Part shown: positions 1 through 9,173 of the stretch, piece by piece
Layout: every line of letters begins with the position of its first letter
Position numbering within the stretch: the first letter of the stretch is position 1
NCBI RefSeq assembly: GCF_900102905.1
Contig: NZ_FNFV01000002.1
Location: 441,476 to 505,475 of the forward strand
DNA from: Meinhardsimonia xiamenensis
Lineage (GTDB): Bacteria; Pseudomonadota; Alphaproteobacteria; Rhodobacterales; Rhodobacteraceae
Direction: 5' to 3'
Length of the DNA stretch: 64,000 nt
Position numbers and translations under genes: made by a program
The notes under the pieces: model-generated
Seen by the model: the letters and a program-made list of their open reading frames with translations, nothing else
Told to the model about the DNA's origin: nothing
Databases searched by the model: none

Positions 1-6
1 TCTCGT

Positions 7-42
7 GCGGCGGCACCCGGGGAGGAGGTCAGGTGCCGCCGC
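7..42. terminator. 11-bp stem hairpin at the window edge
   Basis: Positions 7-17 and 32-42 are perfect inverted repeats of 11 bases separated by 14 bases. On the plus strand the stem is followed by a short pyrimidine run, TCTT. It lies 48 bases past the stop of the leftward DUF1127 gene and could end that transcript or one entering from the left. There is no long U-tract, so intrinsic termination is only inferred. Confidence 0.4.
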
Positions 43-89
43 TCTTGCGCTGGACGCCCCGGGAGGAGGAAAGGGCGCCCGCGAAACCC

Positions 90-317
90 TCAGCGCACGG
101 CTTCCGCGCTACGACGGGCAACTTCGGCGATCTGCCAGCGGCTCAGGCCGATGTCGGCCAGTTCGCGATCGGTCAGGCTCGCCAGTTCCCGATAGGTCCG
201 CCGTGCAATCGCCCGGCGAGCTTGCCATGCGCGCAGCTCGCGAAGGAGCGAAGTCAGCGATTTCAGACGGGAGGGGATGATCCCCTGCGTCTGCATGTGT
301 TCCGTCATGCTGGCCAT
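90..317 (-). CDS. DUF1127 (YjiS-like) small protein
   Basis: A 75-residue arginine-rich protein. Its C-terminal half carries the DUF1127 signature: a tryptophan-containing helix, then RTYRELASLTDRELADIGLS, then a short helix. Members are small, basic, cytosolic proteins of the YjiS type; some alphaproteobacterial ones affect RNA turnover and phosphate or carbon metabolism, but this copy's role is unknown. The ATG at 317 follows a purine-rich GAGAG. Three ATGs lie within the first eight codons, so the exact start is uncertain. It stands alone, facing away from the mraZ leader. Confidence 0.8.
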   Translation of the reverse strand: MASMTEHMQTQGIIPSRLKSLTSLLRELRAWQARRAIARRTYRELASLTDRELADIGLSRWQIAEVARRSAEAVR

Positions 318-553
318 GTCTTGGCTCTCTCTTTCGGGGCCCGGCCGATCTGGGCGGCGCGGGCGTCAACTCGTTTCGTGAGCCAAGATAGCCGCATGCT
401 GCGGGTGCACAAGGAACGTCTGCTCAATGCCGCTATGCAGCAAATGCATATGTGATGCTGACCTAAATATGAGGCGAGGCGGCACCTGTCTGCCTGCTTC
501 GTGAGCGCGGGCTGTATTGACGGCGCGTGCTCCGACGGGGCCGCGACAGGGCA

Positions 554-568
554 TGGGAATTTCTGGAA
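554..568 (+). promoter_or_regulatory. Candidate MraZ-box pair A
   Basis: TGGGA at 554-558 and TGGAA at 564-568 are direct repeats with a 10-bp period. MraZ is known to bind TGGGN repeats spaced by five bases upstream of its own operon, so one turn of helix per repeat fits. The site is about 610 bases upstream of the mraZ start, which would require a long leader or a distal operator. Confidence 0.4.
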
Positions 569-691
569 TCCGCGCAATCACGCGAATCACCTGGTCTGGA
601 ATCGGCCTCGATTGATGTGAAACATTGGCTCCTGCGGGGGCGCCGAGCGCCGCAACGGGGCTGTAATGGCGGCTGCTGTCTGTCAAATCGC

Positions 692-706
692 CGGGAATTG
701 GTGGGA
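692..706 (+). promoter_or_regulatory. Candidate MraZ-box pair B
   Basis: CGGGA at 692-696 and TGGGA at 702-706, each followed by ATTG, form a 10-bp-phased direct repeat. This is the closest of the three pairs to a repeated GGGAATTG unit. Assignment to MraZ rests on the known TGGGN-N5 repeat logic and on position upstream of mraZ. Confidence 0.45.
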
Positions 707-860
707 ATTGCGTCTGCGGTGACGGCGTCAGGATATGGGTCTAACCGAAATCACTGCCACAAAATGTGGTTTCACAAAGGTTTCTCCGCGCTCTCTGGCC
801 CTGTCGCGAAGCCGGTAACATGGCGTGACACGGCGCTGAATGGCGCAAATTTCCTTTGAC

Positions 861-875
861 TTCCATGAATTCCCA
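861..875 (-). promoter_or_regulatory. Candidate MraZ-box pair C (minus orientation)
   Basis: Read on the minus strand, TGGGA (875-871) and TGGAA (865-861) repeat with the same 10-bp period and ATTC spacer as the other two pairs. It is about 300 bases upstream of the mraZ start codon. Confidence 0.4.
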
Positions 876-1059
876 TGAGATGAATGGCCTTGCGATGAGG
901 GACGGGACAAAGGGGCAGCAAAAGAACCCCAACTCCTCCTAAGGTTCAGGTTTCATACAGGCACCCGCTTTCATCGACACGGAAAGGTCCGGCGCGCGGG
1001 CGAGCAGACATCCCCCCAGGTGGCACGCGCGACCGGACAGCCCTTCAAGGGGCACGTGG

Positions 1060-1097
1060 GCGGCGGATTGAGCATTGGCAGCAGCTCAATCCGCCGC
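1060..1097 (+). other. Perfect 14-bp stem-loop in the mraZ leader
   Basis: Bases 1060-1073 and 1084-1097 are perfectly complementary (arm GCGGCGGATTGAGC) around a 10-base loop. It sits 79 bases before the mraZ GTG start. No T-run follows, so a simple terminator is unlikely. It may stabilise or attenuate the dcw transcript; function is inferred only from structure and position. Confidence 0.6.
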
Positions 1098-1175
1098 TTG
1101 CGTTCCGGGCCCGCGCAAGGGGGCAGGAACGGATAAGGGCCGCAGGGGGCGAAGGAACGAGGGAGCCGCGAGGGC

Positions 1176-1703
1176 GTGGCGCGCAGGTTCAGAGGCGAAT
1201 TCGACCAGAAGGTCGATGCCAAGGGCAGGGTCTCGATCCCGGCCCAGTTCCGCCGCGTCATCGAAGAGGGCGACCCGGACTGGGACAAGGGCAAGCAGCC
1301 CGAGTTCGTCATCGTCTACGGCGATCATCGCCGCAAGTTTCTCGAGTGCTACACCATCAAGGCCATCGAGGAGGTTGACGCCAAGATCGCGCGGCTTCCG
1401 CGCCGCTCGCCGCAGCGGCAGGCAATGGAGCTTCTGTTCAACGGTCAGTCGCTGGAGACATCGGTCGATGCGGACGGCCGCATCGTCCTGCCGCAGAGGC
1501 TGCGCGAAAAGATCGGGATCGGTCCGAACGAGCGCGCCTATTTCATTGGCACGGGCGATACCTTCCAGATCTGGAAGCCGGAGACGTTTGACCGCGAGCA
1601 GCGCGCCCGGACCGAGGAATGGCTCAACCAGTTCCCCGAGGATTTCGATCCCCTCCAGCTTCTGGACGAGCTGGCGGGCGACGACGGCGAAGGGGGCGCT
1701 TGA
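1176..1703 (+). CDS. mraZ: Transcriptional regulator MraZ
   Basis: First gene of the dcw cluster, 175 residues. It has two SpoVT/AbrB-like swapped-hairpin units. The first contains [20 protein letters not shown] (residues 3-22); the second contains [20 protein letters not shown] (about residues 90-110). MraZ forms a ring that binds TGGG repeats and represses the dcw operon. The GTG at 1176 is chosen because it begins the conserved FRGEFD segment and follows a purine-rich GAAGGAACGAGGG. It is somewhat longer than the E. coli protein, as is common in alphaproteobacteria. rsmH follows after 4 bases. Confidence 0.95.
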   Translation: MARRFRGEFDQKVDAKGRVSIPAQFRRVIEEGDPDWDKGKQPEFVIVYGDHRRKFLECYTIKAIEEVDAKIARLPRRSPQRQAMELLFNGQSLETSVDADGRIVLPQRLREKIGIGPNERAYFIGTGDTFQIWKPETFDREQRARTEEWLNQFPEDFDPLQLLDELAGDDGEGGA

Positions 1704-1707
1704 GGCG

Positions 1708-2754
1708 ATGGCCGCCGCTGCCGCCCGCCAGTCCCACCACAAGGCCGACGCCCCGCATGTGCCTGTTCTCCTCGGCCCGCTTCTCGAGCGCGTGGCCCCG
1801 GTGCGAGGCGTGTGGCTTGACGGCACCTTTGGTGCCGGCGGCTATGCACGCGGCCTGCTCGAGGCGGGGGCAGCACGCGTCATCGGGGTGGACCGCGACC
1901 CCACCGTCTTCGATCTGGCGCGCGACTGGGCGCCGGACTGGGGCGAGCGGCTTGTGCTGGTTGAGGGGCGCTTCTCCGAGCTCGACCGGATCGCGGCCGA
2001 ACATGCGGGCGGGCCGCTCGCAGGCGTTGTGCTTGACCTCGGCGTGTCCTCCATGCAGCTCGATCAGCCCGAGCGCGGCTTCTCCTTCCTGCGCGAGGGG
2101 CCGCTCGACATGCGCATGGAAACACGGGGCACCAGTGCCGCCGATCTCGTCGCCGAAGCCTCCGAGGCGGAGCTGGCCGACATACTCCATCACTATGGTG
2201 AGGAGCGCGCCGCCCGCCGCATCGCCCGGGCGATCGTGAAGGCCCGCGCCGCCGGGCCGATCCGCACGACGTCCGAGCTTGCCGCCATCATCGAACGCTG
2301 TCTGCCGCGGGCAAGGCCCGGCCAGGCGCATCCGGCCACGCGCAGCTTTCAGGCGCTGCGCATCGCGATCAACGACGAGCTGGGCGAGCTCGTGGCCGGG
2401 TTGGAGGCGGCCGAGCGCGCGCTTGCGCCGGGCGGCCTGCTTGCGGTGGTCACCTTCCACTCGCTCGAGGATCGCATCGTGAAACGCTTTCTGGCTCAGG
2501 GCGCGGGCAAGGCGGCGGGGGCGAGCCGTCACGCGCCCGCGGCGCCGGCCGAGGCCGCGCGCTGGGAGCTGGTCACCCGTCGGGCAGTCTCACCCGATCC
2601 GGCCGAGGTCGCCGCGAATCCCCGGGCCCGCTCGGCCCGGCTGCGCGTGGGCAGGCGTACCGGTGCCCCGGCGCGCGCCGCCGATCGGGCGGCGCTCGGG
2701 CTGCCGCCCATCGTGACCGGCGTCGGTGAACGAACGAGGGGGAGGGCCGTCTGA
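1708..2754 (+). CDS. rsmH: 16S rRNA (cytosine1402-N4)-methyltransferase RsmH
   Basis: RsmH (MraW) methylates N4 of C1402 in 16S rRNA using S-adenosylmethionine. The 348-residue product has the N-terminal HVPVLL motif, the SAM-binding segment [14 protein letters not shown], the acidic turn GVDRDP and the conserved GPLDMRM. The open frame continues upstream through mraZ, but the ATG at 1708, 4 bases after the mraZ stop, begins the conserved protein. Its stop shares the A of the ftsL start (TGATG), so translation is coupled. Confidence 0.95.
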   Translation: MAAAAARQSHHKADAPHVPVLLGPLLERVAPVRGVWLDGTFGAGGYARGLLEAGAARVIGVDRDPTVFDLARDWAPDWGERLVLVEGRFSELDRIAAEHAGGPLAGVVLDLGVSSMQLDQPERGFSFLREGPLDMRMETRGTSAADLVAEASEAELADILHHYGEERAARRIARAIVKARAAGPIRTTSELAAIIERCLPRARPGQAHPATRSFQALRIAINDELGELVAGLEAAERALAPGGLLAVVTFHSLEDRIVKRFLAQGAGKAAGASRHAPAAPAEAARWELVTRRAVSPDPAEVAANPRARSARLRVGRRTGAPARAADRAALGLPPIVTGVGERTRGRAV

Positions 2755-3104
2755 TGCGCGCGCTGGTCTACATGGTGTCGGTTCTGGCGGTCATGGGGCT
2801 GGCATTCTGGGCCTACCACGAGAATTACCGCACCAAGGAAGCGCTGCGCGAAGTGGAGCAGCTGCGGCGCGACATCGCACGGCTTTCCGCCGAGCTCGAG
2901 GTGCTCAACGACGAATGGGCCTATCTCAACCGCCCCGAACGGCTGCGCGACCTCGCCGACATCAATTTCGACCGGCTGGGCCTTCTGCCCATGTCGGCCG
3001 AGCATTTCGGCCGCGTCGACGAGGTGGTTTTCCCGGTCGCGCCGCTGGGGCCGATCGTCAATTCGGTGGAGGTGACGGGCACCATTTCGGGGGTGCGCCC
3101 GTGA
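2754..3104 (+). CDS. ftsL: Cell division protein FtsL
   Basis: A 116-residue bitopic protein with a single membrane helix at about residues 4-20, then a leucine/charged coiled-coil segment (about 28-60) ending in LNDEWAYLNRPERL, the conserved FtsL region. FtsL joins FtsB and FtsQ in the divisome and helps activate FtsW-FtsI. Sequence conservation is low in this family, so the call leans on size, topology, the NDEWAYLNRPERL block and position between rsmH and ftsI. The start overlaps the rsmH stop by one base. Confidence 0.9.
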   Translation: MRALVYMVSVLAVMGLAFWAYHENYRTKEALREVEQLRRDIARLSAELEVLNDEWAYLNRPERLRDLADINFDRLGLLPMSAEHFGRVDEVVFPVAPLGPIVNSVEVTGTISGVRP

Positions 3105-3117
3105 GGAAGACAGCAGC

Positions 3118-4929
3118 ATGAAGGCAGGGGACGTCACGCAAGGCACCATCCGCACACCGCTGCGCCCGCTTGCGCGGATCCTGCGCGCCCGCGAGCGCGG
3201 CGAGAATCCCGATGCCATCGAGCGGGAGAACATACGCCTGCGCCACGAGGCCATGCGCGACCGTGCCCGTCAGCGCGCCGAGGGCCGGCTGATGGTCCTG
3301 GCGATCTTCTTCACCCTTGCCTTCATGGCGGTGGGCGGGCGCATGACCATCCTTGCCGCATCCGATCCGCATGAGCCCGAGGTCTCGGACCGCCTCGCGC
3401 CGATCACGGCCCGCCGAGCCGACATCGTCGACCGTCATGGCCGGGTGCTGGCCACCAATCTCGTCACCCATTCGCTCTATGCCCAGCCGCCGCTGATGAC
3501 CGACCCCGAGCGCGCGGCGCGGGAGCTGGCGCGCATCTTCCCCGATCTCGACGAGGAGCGGCTGCTTCGCCGGTTCACCGGGCGCGCAAAATTCCTGTGG
3601 ATCCGCCGCAAGATCTCCCCCGAGCAGATGCAGGCCGTTCATGACATCGGCGATCCGGGTCTTCTTTTCGGTCCCCGCGAGATGCGCCTCTACCCCAACG
3701 GCCGGCTCGCGGCGCATGTGCTCGGCGGCGCCGGCTTCGGCCGGGAGGATGTGAGCTCGGCCGAGGTCGTCGGCGTGGCCGGGGTGGAAAAGGCGTTTGA
3801 CGACTATCTGCGCGATCCGGCCAACGGCGGCGCGCCGCTGCGACTGTCGATCGATCTTCCCATCCAGTCGGTGGTGGAGCGCGTGCTCGAGGGGGGCATG
3901 CGGTTGATGAAGGCAAAGGGCGCCGCGGCGGTGCTGATGGAGGCGAAGACGGGCGAGATCGTCGCCATGGCGAGCCTGCCCGATTTCGACCCCAACGCGC
4001 GACCGGCGCCGCCGGTGTCCGGCTCGCCCGCCGACAGCCCGCTCTTCAACCGCGCCGTGCAGGGCGTCTATGAGCTCGGCTCAACCTTCAAGCTCTTCAC
4101 CGCCGCCCAGGCGATGGAACTCGGGCTTGCCCGTCCCGACACCATCATCGATGCGACCGCCCCGCTGAAATGGGGCAAGTTCACCATCGGCGAGTTCCGC
4201 AATCACAATTACGGCAAGATCCCGCTTGCGGATGTGATCGTGAAGTCCTCGAACGTCGGCACGGCGCGACTGGCGATGGAGATCGGCGCCGACCGTCAGC
4301 GGGTGTTTCTCGAGCGGCTGGGCCTGCTCGAGTCAACCCCGGTGGAGCTGGTCGAGGCGCCCGGCGCGAGGCCGCTGGTGCCCGAGCGCTGGTCGGAAAT
4401 CACCACGATCACCGTGTCATACGGGCATGGGCTGGCGGCGAGTCCGCTGCACCTTGCCGCCGCCTATGCCTCGCTCCTGAACGGCGGTCGGCGGGTCACG
4501 CCGACGCTCCTGCACCGCGACACGCCCCCCGAACCGGGGCCGCGGATCGTCTCGGAGGAGGTCTCGGCGGCGGCGCGGGCGATGCTGCGCGATGTGGTGG
4601 TGCGCGGCACCGCGCAGCTGGCCGAGGTGCCGGGCTATGCGGTGGCAGGCAAGACGGGAACGGCCGACAAGCCCAGCGAGCGCGGCTATGCGGAGGACAA
4701 GACGATAACCACCTTCGCCGGAGTCTTCCCCGCCCATGATCCGGCCTATGTGATCGTCGTCGTTCTCGATGAACCGGTCGACACCACCGGCCCCGAGCCG
4801 CGGCGCACCGCCGGCTGGACGGCGGTGCCGGTTGCCGCCGAAATCATCCGTCGCGCAGCGCCGCTGCTCGGCGTGCCGCCCGTGATTGAACCCCGCCCGA
4901 CCGATCGGCTAACACTGACCTCGAACTGA
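3118..4929 (+). CDS. ftsI: Division-specific transpeptidase FtsI (PBP3)
   Basis: Class B penicillin-binding protein that crosslinks septal peptidoglycan. The 603 residues comprise a basic cytoplasmic tail of about 57 residues, one membrane helix (58-80), a PBP dimerisation domain and a C-terminal transpeptidase domain. The three active-site motifs are complete: S322-T-F-K325 (nucleophile Ser322), S377-S-N379 and K512-T-G514. It follows ftsL by 13 bases. The gap to murE is unusually long for this cluster, 165 bases, and contains a tandem repeat. Confidence 0.96.
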   Translation: MKAGDVTQGTIRTPLRPLARILRARERGENPDAIERENIRLRHEAMRDRARQRAEGRLMVLAIFFTLAFMAVGGRMTILAASDPHEPEVSDRLAPITARRADIVDRHGRVLATNLVTHSLYAQPPLMTDPERAARELARIFPDLDEERLLRRFTGRAKFLWIRRKISPEQMQAVHDIGDPGLLFGPREMRLYPNGRLAAHVLGGAGFGREDVSSAEVVGVAGVEKAFDDYLRDPANGGAPLRLSIDLPIQSVVERVLEGGMRLMKAKGAAAVLMEAKTGEIVAMASLPDFDPNARPAPPVSGSPADSPLFNRAVQGVYELGSTFKLFTAAQAMELGLARPDTIIDATAPLKWGKFTIGEFRNHNYGKIPLADVIVKSSNVGTARLAMEIGADRQRVFLERLGLLESTPVELVEAPGARPLVPERWSEITTITVSYGHGLAASPLHLAAAYASLLNGGRRVTPTLLHRDTPPEPGPRIVSEEVSAAARAMLRDVVVRGTAQLAEVPGYAVAGKTGTADKPSERGYAEDKTITTFAGVFPAHDPAYVIVVVLDEPVDTTGPEPRRTAGWTAVPVAAEIIRRAAPLLGVPPVIEPRPTDRLTLTSN

Positions 4930-5040
4930 CAGGTCTCGAAGAACGCGGCGGCCCGCACTAAGTGCCGGGGAAGGCAAGGGCGGGCGGGCGTCCGGCGGCG
5001 CGTGGGACGCGAGCGGGAGGGGCCCGAGGCAGGTGGCGGG

Positions 5041-5086
5041 GCGATTTCCGGGCAGGCGGCAGGGCGATTTCCGGGCAGGCGGCAGG
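5041..5086 (+). repeat. 23-bp tandem duplication in the ftsI-murE gap
   Basis: Bases 5041-5063 and 5064-5086 are exact 23-base copies beginning GCGATTTCCGGGCAGGCGGC. Each ends in an AGG-rich stretch, and the second copy supplies the purine run before the murE start. Because 23 is not a multiple of three, an open frame through it would shift between copies, which supports starting murE after the repeat. Confidence 0.9.
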
Positions 5087-5094
5087 GCATGGGC

Positions 5095-6597
5095 ATGGCA
5101 GACAGGACGAGATCTCTGGCGGAACTGGGGCTGACCGCGCGAGACGGCCGCGAGGCCCGCGTCACCGGCATCGCGGTGGACAGCCGCGAGGTGCGGCCGG
5201 GCTATCTTTTCGCCGCGCTGCCCGGCACGCGCACGCATGGCGCGTTGTTCGCGCCCTACGCGCTGCGCATGGGAGCGTCGGCCATCCTGACCGACCGCGA
5301 GGGCGCGCGCCGGCTGGAGGATGCGATGGCCGCGGGCGAGGCGCCTTCGGAGCGCGACTTCGCCCTCGTTGTCGTCGAGGATCCGCGCCAGGCGCTCGCC
5401 TATGCCGCTGCGCTCTGGTTTGCCGCCCAGCCCGACTGCGTGGTTGCCGTCACCGGCACCAACGGCAAGACCTCGGTGGCCAGCTTCACGCGCCAGATCT
5501 GGGAACATCTGGGCCTGCCGGCCGTCAACATCGGGACCACCGGCGTGGAGGGCGCCTTCTCGGCGCCCTTGGCCCACACCACGCCCGAGCCCGTGACCCT
5601 GCACCGAATTCTGGCCGAGATCGAGGCCGAGGACATCCAGCATGCGGCGATGGAAGCTTCCTCGCACGGACTCGCGCAGCGCCGGCTTGACGGGGTGCGC
5701 CTGACCGCGGCCGCCTTCACCAACATCAGCCAGGATCATCTCGACTATCACGCCGATTTCGAGGAGTACTTCGCCGCCAAGGCCGGGCTGTTCGAACGCG
5801 TTCTGCCCGAAGACGGGGTGGCGGTGATCAACACCGACGGCGCCGGCGGCGACCGGATGGCGGCAATCGCCGCAGCGCGGGGGCAGGATGTGATCACGGT
5901 GGGGCGGGGCGCGGAGGCGGATCTGCGCATCGAGGCGCAGCGCTTCGATGCCACCGGGCAGGATCTGCGCTTTTCCTTCGGCGGCCAGCGCCGGCAGCTG
6001 CGCCTTGAACTCATTGGCGGATTCCAGGCTGAAAACGCGCTGGTTGCGGCGGGGCTCGCGATTGCCTCGGGGTGCGAGCCGGCGCAGGTGTTCGCCGCGC
6101 TCGCCGAGCTGAGGGGCGTGCGCGGGCGCATGCAGCTTGCCGCCCGGCGCGAGAACGGGGCGGCGGTGTTCGTCGATTACGCGCACACGCCCGATGCGAT
6201 TGCGACCGCGCTGCAGGCCCTCAGGCCCCATGTTCTGGGGCGCATCGTGGCGGTGATCGGTGCCGGCGGCGACCGTGACCGGGGCAAGCGGGCGCTCATG
6301 GGGCGGGCGGCGGCCGAGCACGCCGATCTTGTCATCGTCACCGACGACAACCCGCGCAGCGAACCGCCCGCCGCCATCCGTGCCATGGTGATGGAAGGCT
6401 GCCCGTCGGCGCTCGAGGTCGGGGACCGGGCAGAGGCGATCCTGCGCGGGGTCGATGCGCTCGAGCCGGGAGACGCGCTGCTGATCTGCGGAAAGGGGCA
6501 TGAGACGGGGCAGATCATCGGCGAACAGGTTTTCCCCTTCGATGATGTCGAGCAGGCCTCGGTGGCCGTGGCCGCGCTCGACGGGCGGCTGACATGA
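5095..6597 (+). CDS. murE: UDP-MurNAc-tripeptide synthetase MurE (meso-DAP adding)
   Basis: Adds the third amino acid of the peptidoglycan stem in the cytosol. With the ATG at 5095 the protein has 500 residues: an N-terminal UDP-binding domain with VDSREVRPG, a central ATPase domain with the P-loop GTNGKT (121-126), and a C-terminal ligase domain. D418-N-P-R421 is the DNPR motif that marks meso-diaminopimelate as substrate. An in-frame ATG at 5002 would add about 31 low-quality residues translated from the tandem repeat. An ATG at 5089 is possible, but 5095 has the better-spaced AGGG. Confidence 0.93.
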   Translation: MADRTRSLAELGLTARDGREARVTGIAVDSREVRPGYLFAALPGTRTHGALFAPYALRMGASAILTDREGARRLEDAMAAGEAPSERDFALVVVEDPRQALAYAAALWFAAQPDCVVAVTGTNGKTSVASFTRQIWEHLGLPAVNIGTTGVEGAFSAPLAHTTPEPVTLHRILAEIEAEDIQHAAMEASSHGLAQRRLDGVRLTAAAFTNISQDHLDYHADFEEYFAAKAGLFERVLPEDGVAVINTDGAGGDRMAAIAAARGQDVITVGRGAEADLRIEAQRFDATGQDLRFSFGGQRRQLRLELIGGFQAENALVAAGLAIASGCEPAQVFAALAELRGVRGRMQLAARRENGAAVFVDYAHTPDAIATALQALRPHVLGRIVAVIGAGGDRDRGKRALMGRAAAEHADLVIVTDDNPRSEPPAAIRAMVMEGCPSALEVGDRAEAILRGVDALEPGDALLICGKGHETGQIIGEQVFPFDDVEQASVAVAALDGRLT

Positions 6598-8084
6598 CGG
6601 CGGCTGAGATGACGGCGGCCGACATGACCGAGGCGGGCAGAGCGCTCTGGACCGGCGCGGAGATCGCCGAGGCAACCGGCGGTGTGCTCACCGCGCCCTT
6701 TGCGGCAGGCGGCGTCTCGATCGACAGCCGCAGCATCGCCCCCGGCGATCTCTTCGTGGCTCTGCGGGACCGGCGCGACGGGCATGACTTCGTTGCCGAC
6801 GCGCTGGCCCGCGGCGCGGCCGGAGCGCTGGTCTCGCGCCGCCCCGAGGGCGTGGCAGACGACGCGCCGCTGGTTCTGGTCGGCGATGTCCTCGAGGCGC
6901 TGGTGGCGCTCGGGCGGGCCGGGCGCGCGCGCAGCAGAGCGCGGGTGATCGCCGTGACCGGCTCGGCGGGGAAGACGTCGACCAAGGAGATGCTGCGCGC
7001 CGCGCTTGCCGGGCAGGGGCGGGTGCACGCCGCCGAAAAAAGCTTCAACAACCACTGGGGCGTGCCGCTGACGCTGGCGCGCCTGCCGCGCGACGCCGAT
7101 TTCGCGGTGATCGAGATCGGCATGAACCGCCCCGGCGAGATCGCCCCTCTTGCGCGCCTCGCCCGCCCGCACGTGGCGCTGGTCACCACCGTGGGCGCCG
7201 CGCATCTGGGAGCCTTCGGCGCGGTCGAGGGCATCGCGGCGGAAAAGGCCTCGATCTTCGAGGGGCTTGAGCCCGGCGGCGTGGCTGTCTTCAACGGCGA
7301 TCTCGAGGTCTCGCCGATTCTGGCCGAGGCCGCGCGGCGCCATGCTGCCAGGTCGGTGAGCTTCGGGAGGCGCCCCGCCAATCACTCCCGCCTCATCGAG
7401 GCGCGCGTTACCGGCAAGGTTACCGTGGTGCGGGGGCGGCTGTGGCGAACGCCGGTGATGTTTCGCCTCAACAGTGTCGCGGCGCATTTCGCCCTCAATG
7501 GCATCGGTGCGCTCGCCGCGGCGCGGGCCGCTGGCGCCGATCCGGCGATCACCGCCAATGACCTTGGCCGCTGGCAGCCGCCGGCCGGGCGGGGGGCGCG
7601 GGAGGTGATCCTGCTCGATCCGGTCGAGGGGCTTGCCTTCGAGCTCATTGACGATGCCTACAACGCCAATCCGTTGTCGATGGCGGCTGCGCTCGAGGTG
7701 CTGGCGGCCTGTGAGCCCGAGCACGGGGTGGGGCGCATCGGCGCGGGCCGGCGCATCGCCATTCTGGGCGACATGCTGGAGCTTGGCGAGGGCAACGAGA
7801 CGCGGCTTCACGCCGGGCTTGCCGAACTGCCGGCGATGGCGGCGATCGACCTCGTCCATTGCGTCGGCCCGCGCATGGCCGCGCTTCACGCGGCACTGCC
7901 CCCGGCGCGGCGCGGCCAGCGGGTGGAGACGGCAGCCGAACTGGCCCGCGTGGCGCACCGGCTTGTCGATGCCGGCGACATTCTGCTCGTGAAGGGGTCG
8001 CTTGGCAGCCGCGTGTCCGAAATCGTTGACGCGCTCCGCAAATTGGGCCATCGGGCGCCGGACCAAGGGCAGGGAACCGACTGA
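6594..8084 (+). CDS. murF: UDP-MurNAc-pentapeptide synthetase MurF
   Basis: Ligates D-Ala-D-Ala onto UDP-MurNAc-tripeptide. The 496 residues include a [13 protein letters not shown] substrate-domain motif, the P-loop GSAGKT (123-128), [11 protein letters not shown], and the C-terminal DDAYNANP motif typical of MurF. The ATG at 6594 overlaps the murE stop (ATGA). The first ten codons contain three Met-Thr starts from a small in-frame repeat ([15 protein letters not shown]), so a downstream start at 6609 or 6624 is possible. The stop overlaps the mraY start. Confidence 0.95.
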   Translation: MTAAEMTAADMTEAGRALWTGAEIAEATGGVLTAPFAAGGVSIDSRSIAPGDLFVALRDRRDGHDFVADALARGAAGALVSRRPEGVADDAPLVLVGDVLEALVALGRAGRARSRARVIAVTGSAGKTSTKEMLRAALAGQGRVHAAEKSFNNHWGVPLTLARLPRDADFAVIEIGMNRPGEIAPLARLARPHVALVTTVGAAHLGAFGAVEGIAAEKASIFEGLEPGGVAVFNGDLEVSPILAEAARRHAARSVSFGRRPANHSRLIEARVTGKVTVVRGRLWRTPVMFRLNSVAAHFALNGIGALAAARAAGADPAITANDLGRWQPPAGRGAREVILLDPVEGLAFELIDDAYNANPLSMAAALEVLAACEPEHGVGRIGAGRRIAILGDMLELGEGNETRLHAGLAELPAMAAIDLVHCVGPRMAALHAALPPARRGQRVETAAELARVAHRLVDAGDILLVKGSLGSRVSEIVDALRKLGHRAPDQGQGTD

Positions 8085-9169
8085 TGCTTTACTGGCTGAC
8101 CGCCTTTTCCGATGGTGGCGACATCTTCAACCTGTTCCGCTACATCACTTTCAGGGCAGGCGGTGCCTTCTTCACGGCGCTTGTCTTCGGCTTCGTCTTC
8201 GGCCGGCCGCTGATCGAGCTTCTGCGCCGGCGCCAGAAGAACGGCCAGCCGATCCGTGCCGACGGGCCGGAGGGGCACCTCGCGACCAAGGCCGGCACGC
8301 CGACGATGGGAGGGGTGCTGATCCTCGGCGCGCTGATGACGGCGACCCTGCTCTGGGCGCGGCTCGACAACGGGTATGTCTGGATGGTGCTGGCGGTGAC
8401 GGCAGGCTTCGGGCTGATCGGTTTCGCCGACGACTACGCCAAGGTCAGCCGCAACAACTCGCGGGGTGTGCCGGGCCGGGTGCGCATGGCCCTCGGCGTT
8501 CTCATCGCCGCCGGGGCGAGCGCCTGGGCTGCGGCCCTGCATCCCGATGCGCTTGCCTACAAGCTGGCCTTTCCCGTCTTCAAGGACGCGCTGCTGGACC
8601 TTGGCCTGTTCTTCATCCCCTTTGCCATCATCGTCATCGTCGGCGCGGCCAATGCGGTGAACCTGACCGACGGGCTCGACGGGCTCGCGATCATGCCCGT
8701 GATGATCGCGGCAGCAGCGCTGGGGATCATCTCCTATTTCGTCGGCCGCTTCGACTATTCGGAATACCTCGGCCTGCACTATGTGCCGGGGACAGGAGAG
8801 CTCGTGATCTTCGTGGCCGGGCTCATCGGCGGGGGCCTCGGCTTTCTGTGGTACAACGCGCCGCCCGCGGCGGTGTTCATGGGCGATACGGGCAGCCTTG
8901 CACTCGGCGGTGCCCTTGGCGCCATCGCGGTGGCGACCAAGCACGAGATCGTGCTCGCCATCGTCGGCGGGCTCTTCGTGCTCGAGGCGCTGTCGGTGAT
9001 CATTCAGGTGCTCTACTTCAAGCGCACCGGCAAGCGGGTGTTCCTGATGGCGCCCATTCACCACCATTTCGAGAAGAAGGGCTGGGCCGAGCCGCAGATC
9101 GTGATCCGCTTCTGGATCATCTCGCTCATCCTCGCGCTGATCGGCCTGGCGACGCTGAAGCTGAGGTGA
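8084..9169 (+). CDS. mraY: Phospho-MurNAc-pentapeptide transferase MraY
   Basis: Integral membrane enzyme that makes lipid I from UDP-MurNAc-pentapeptide and undecaprenyl phosphate. It has 361 residues with about ten hydrophobic helices. Diagnostic cytoplasmic motifs are [23 protein letters not shown] and the HHHFE loop near the C-terminus, which together carry the catalytic aspartates and the uridine-binding histidines. The start shares a base with the murF stop, and the next gene begins 4 bases after its stop. Confidence 0.97.
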   Translation: MLYWLTAFSDGGDIFNLFRYITFRAGGAFFTALVFGFVFGRPLIELLRRRQKNGQPIRADGPEGHLATKAGTPTMGGVLILGALMTATLLWARLDNGYVWMVLAVTAGFGLIGFADDYAKVSRNNSRGVPGRVRMALGVLIAAGASAWAAALHPDALAYKLAFPVFKDALLDLGLFFIPFAIIVIVGAANAVNLTDGLDGLAIMPVMIAAAALGIISYFVGRFDYSEYLGLHYVPGTGELVIFVAGLIGGGLGFLWYNAPPAAVFMGDTGSLALGGALGAIAVATKHEIVLAIVGGLFVLEALSVIIQVLYFKRTGKRVFLMAPIHHHFEKKGWAEPQIVIRFWIISLILALIGLATLKLR

Positions 9170-9173
9170 GGCG

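Larger units (their letters stand above)
318..1175. other. Long intergenic leader upstream of mraZ
   Basis: No convincing gene is seen in these 858 bases. It is less GC-rich than its surroundings from about 380 to 960. It holds three pairs of 10-bp-phased TGGRA motifs (554-568, 692-706 and 861-875) and a 14-bp-stem hairpin at 1060-1097, listed separately. The promoters of the DUF1127 gene and of the dcw cluster presumably lie here, but no unambiguous -35/-10 pair could be chosen by eye. Confidence 0.6.

Noticed and set aside
5002-5094. Upstream in-frame start for murE at 5002
   Set aside because: The added 31 residues are Gly/Arg-rich translation of the tandem repeat and not MurE-like; 5095 has a better-spaced AGGG.
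4909-6675. 588-codon leftward open frame opposite murE
   Set aside because: It mirrors a strongly conserved Mur ligase; its Arg/His/Gly-rich composition is typical of antisense frames in high-GC DNA.
6177-8066. 629-codon leftward open frame opposite murF
   Set aside because: Same reasoning: antisense to a conserved gene, no recognisable domain, low-quality composition.
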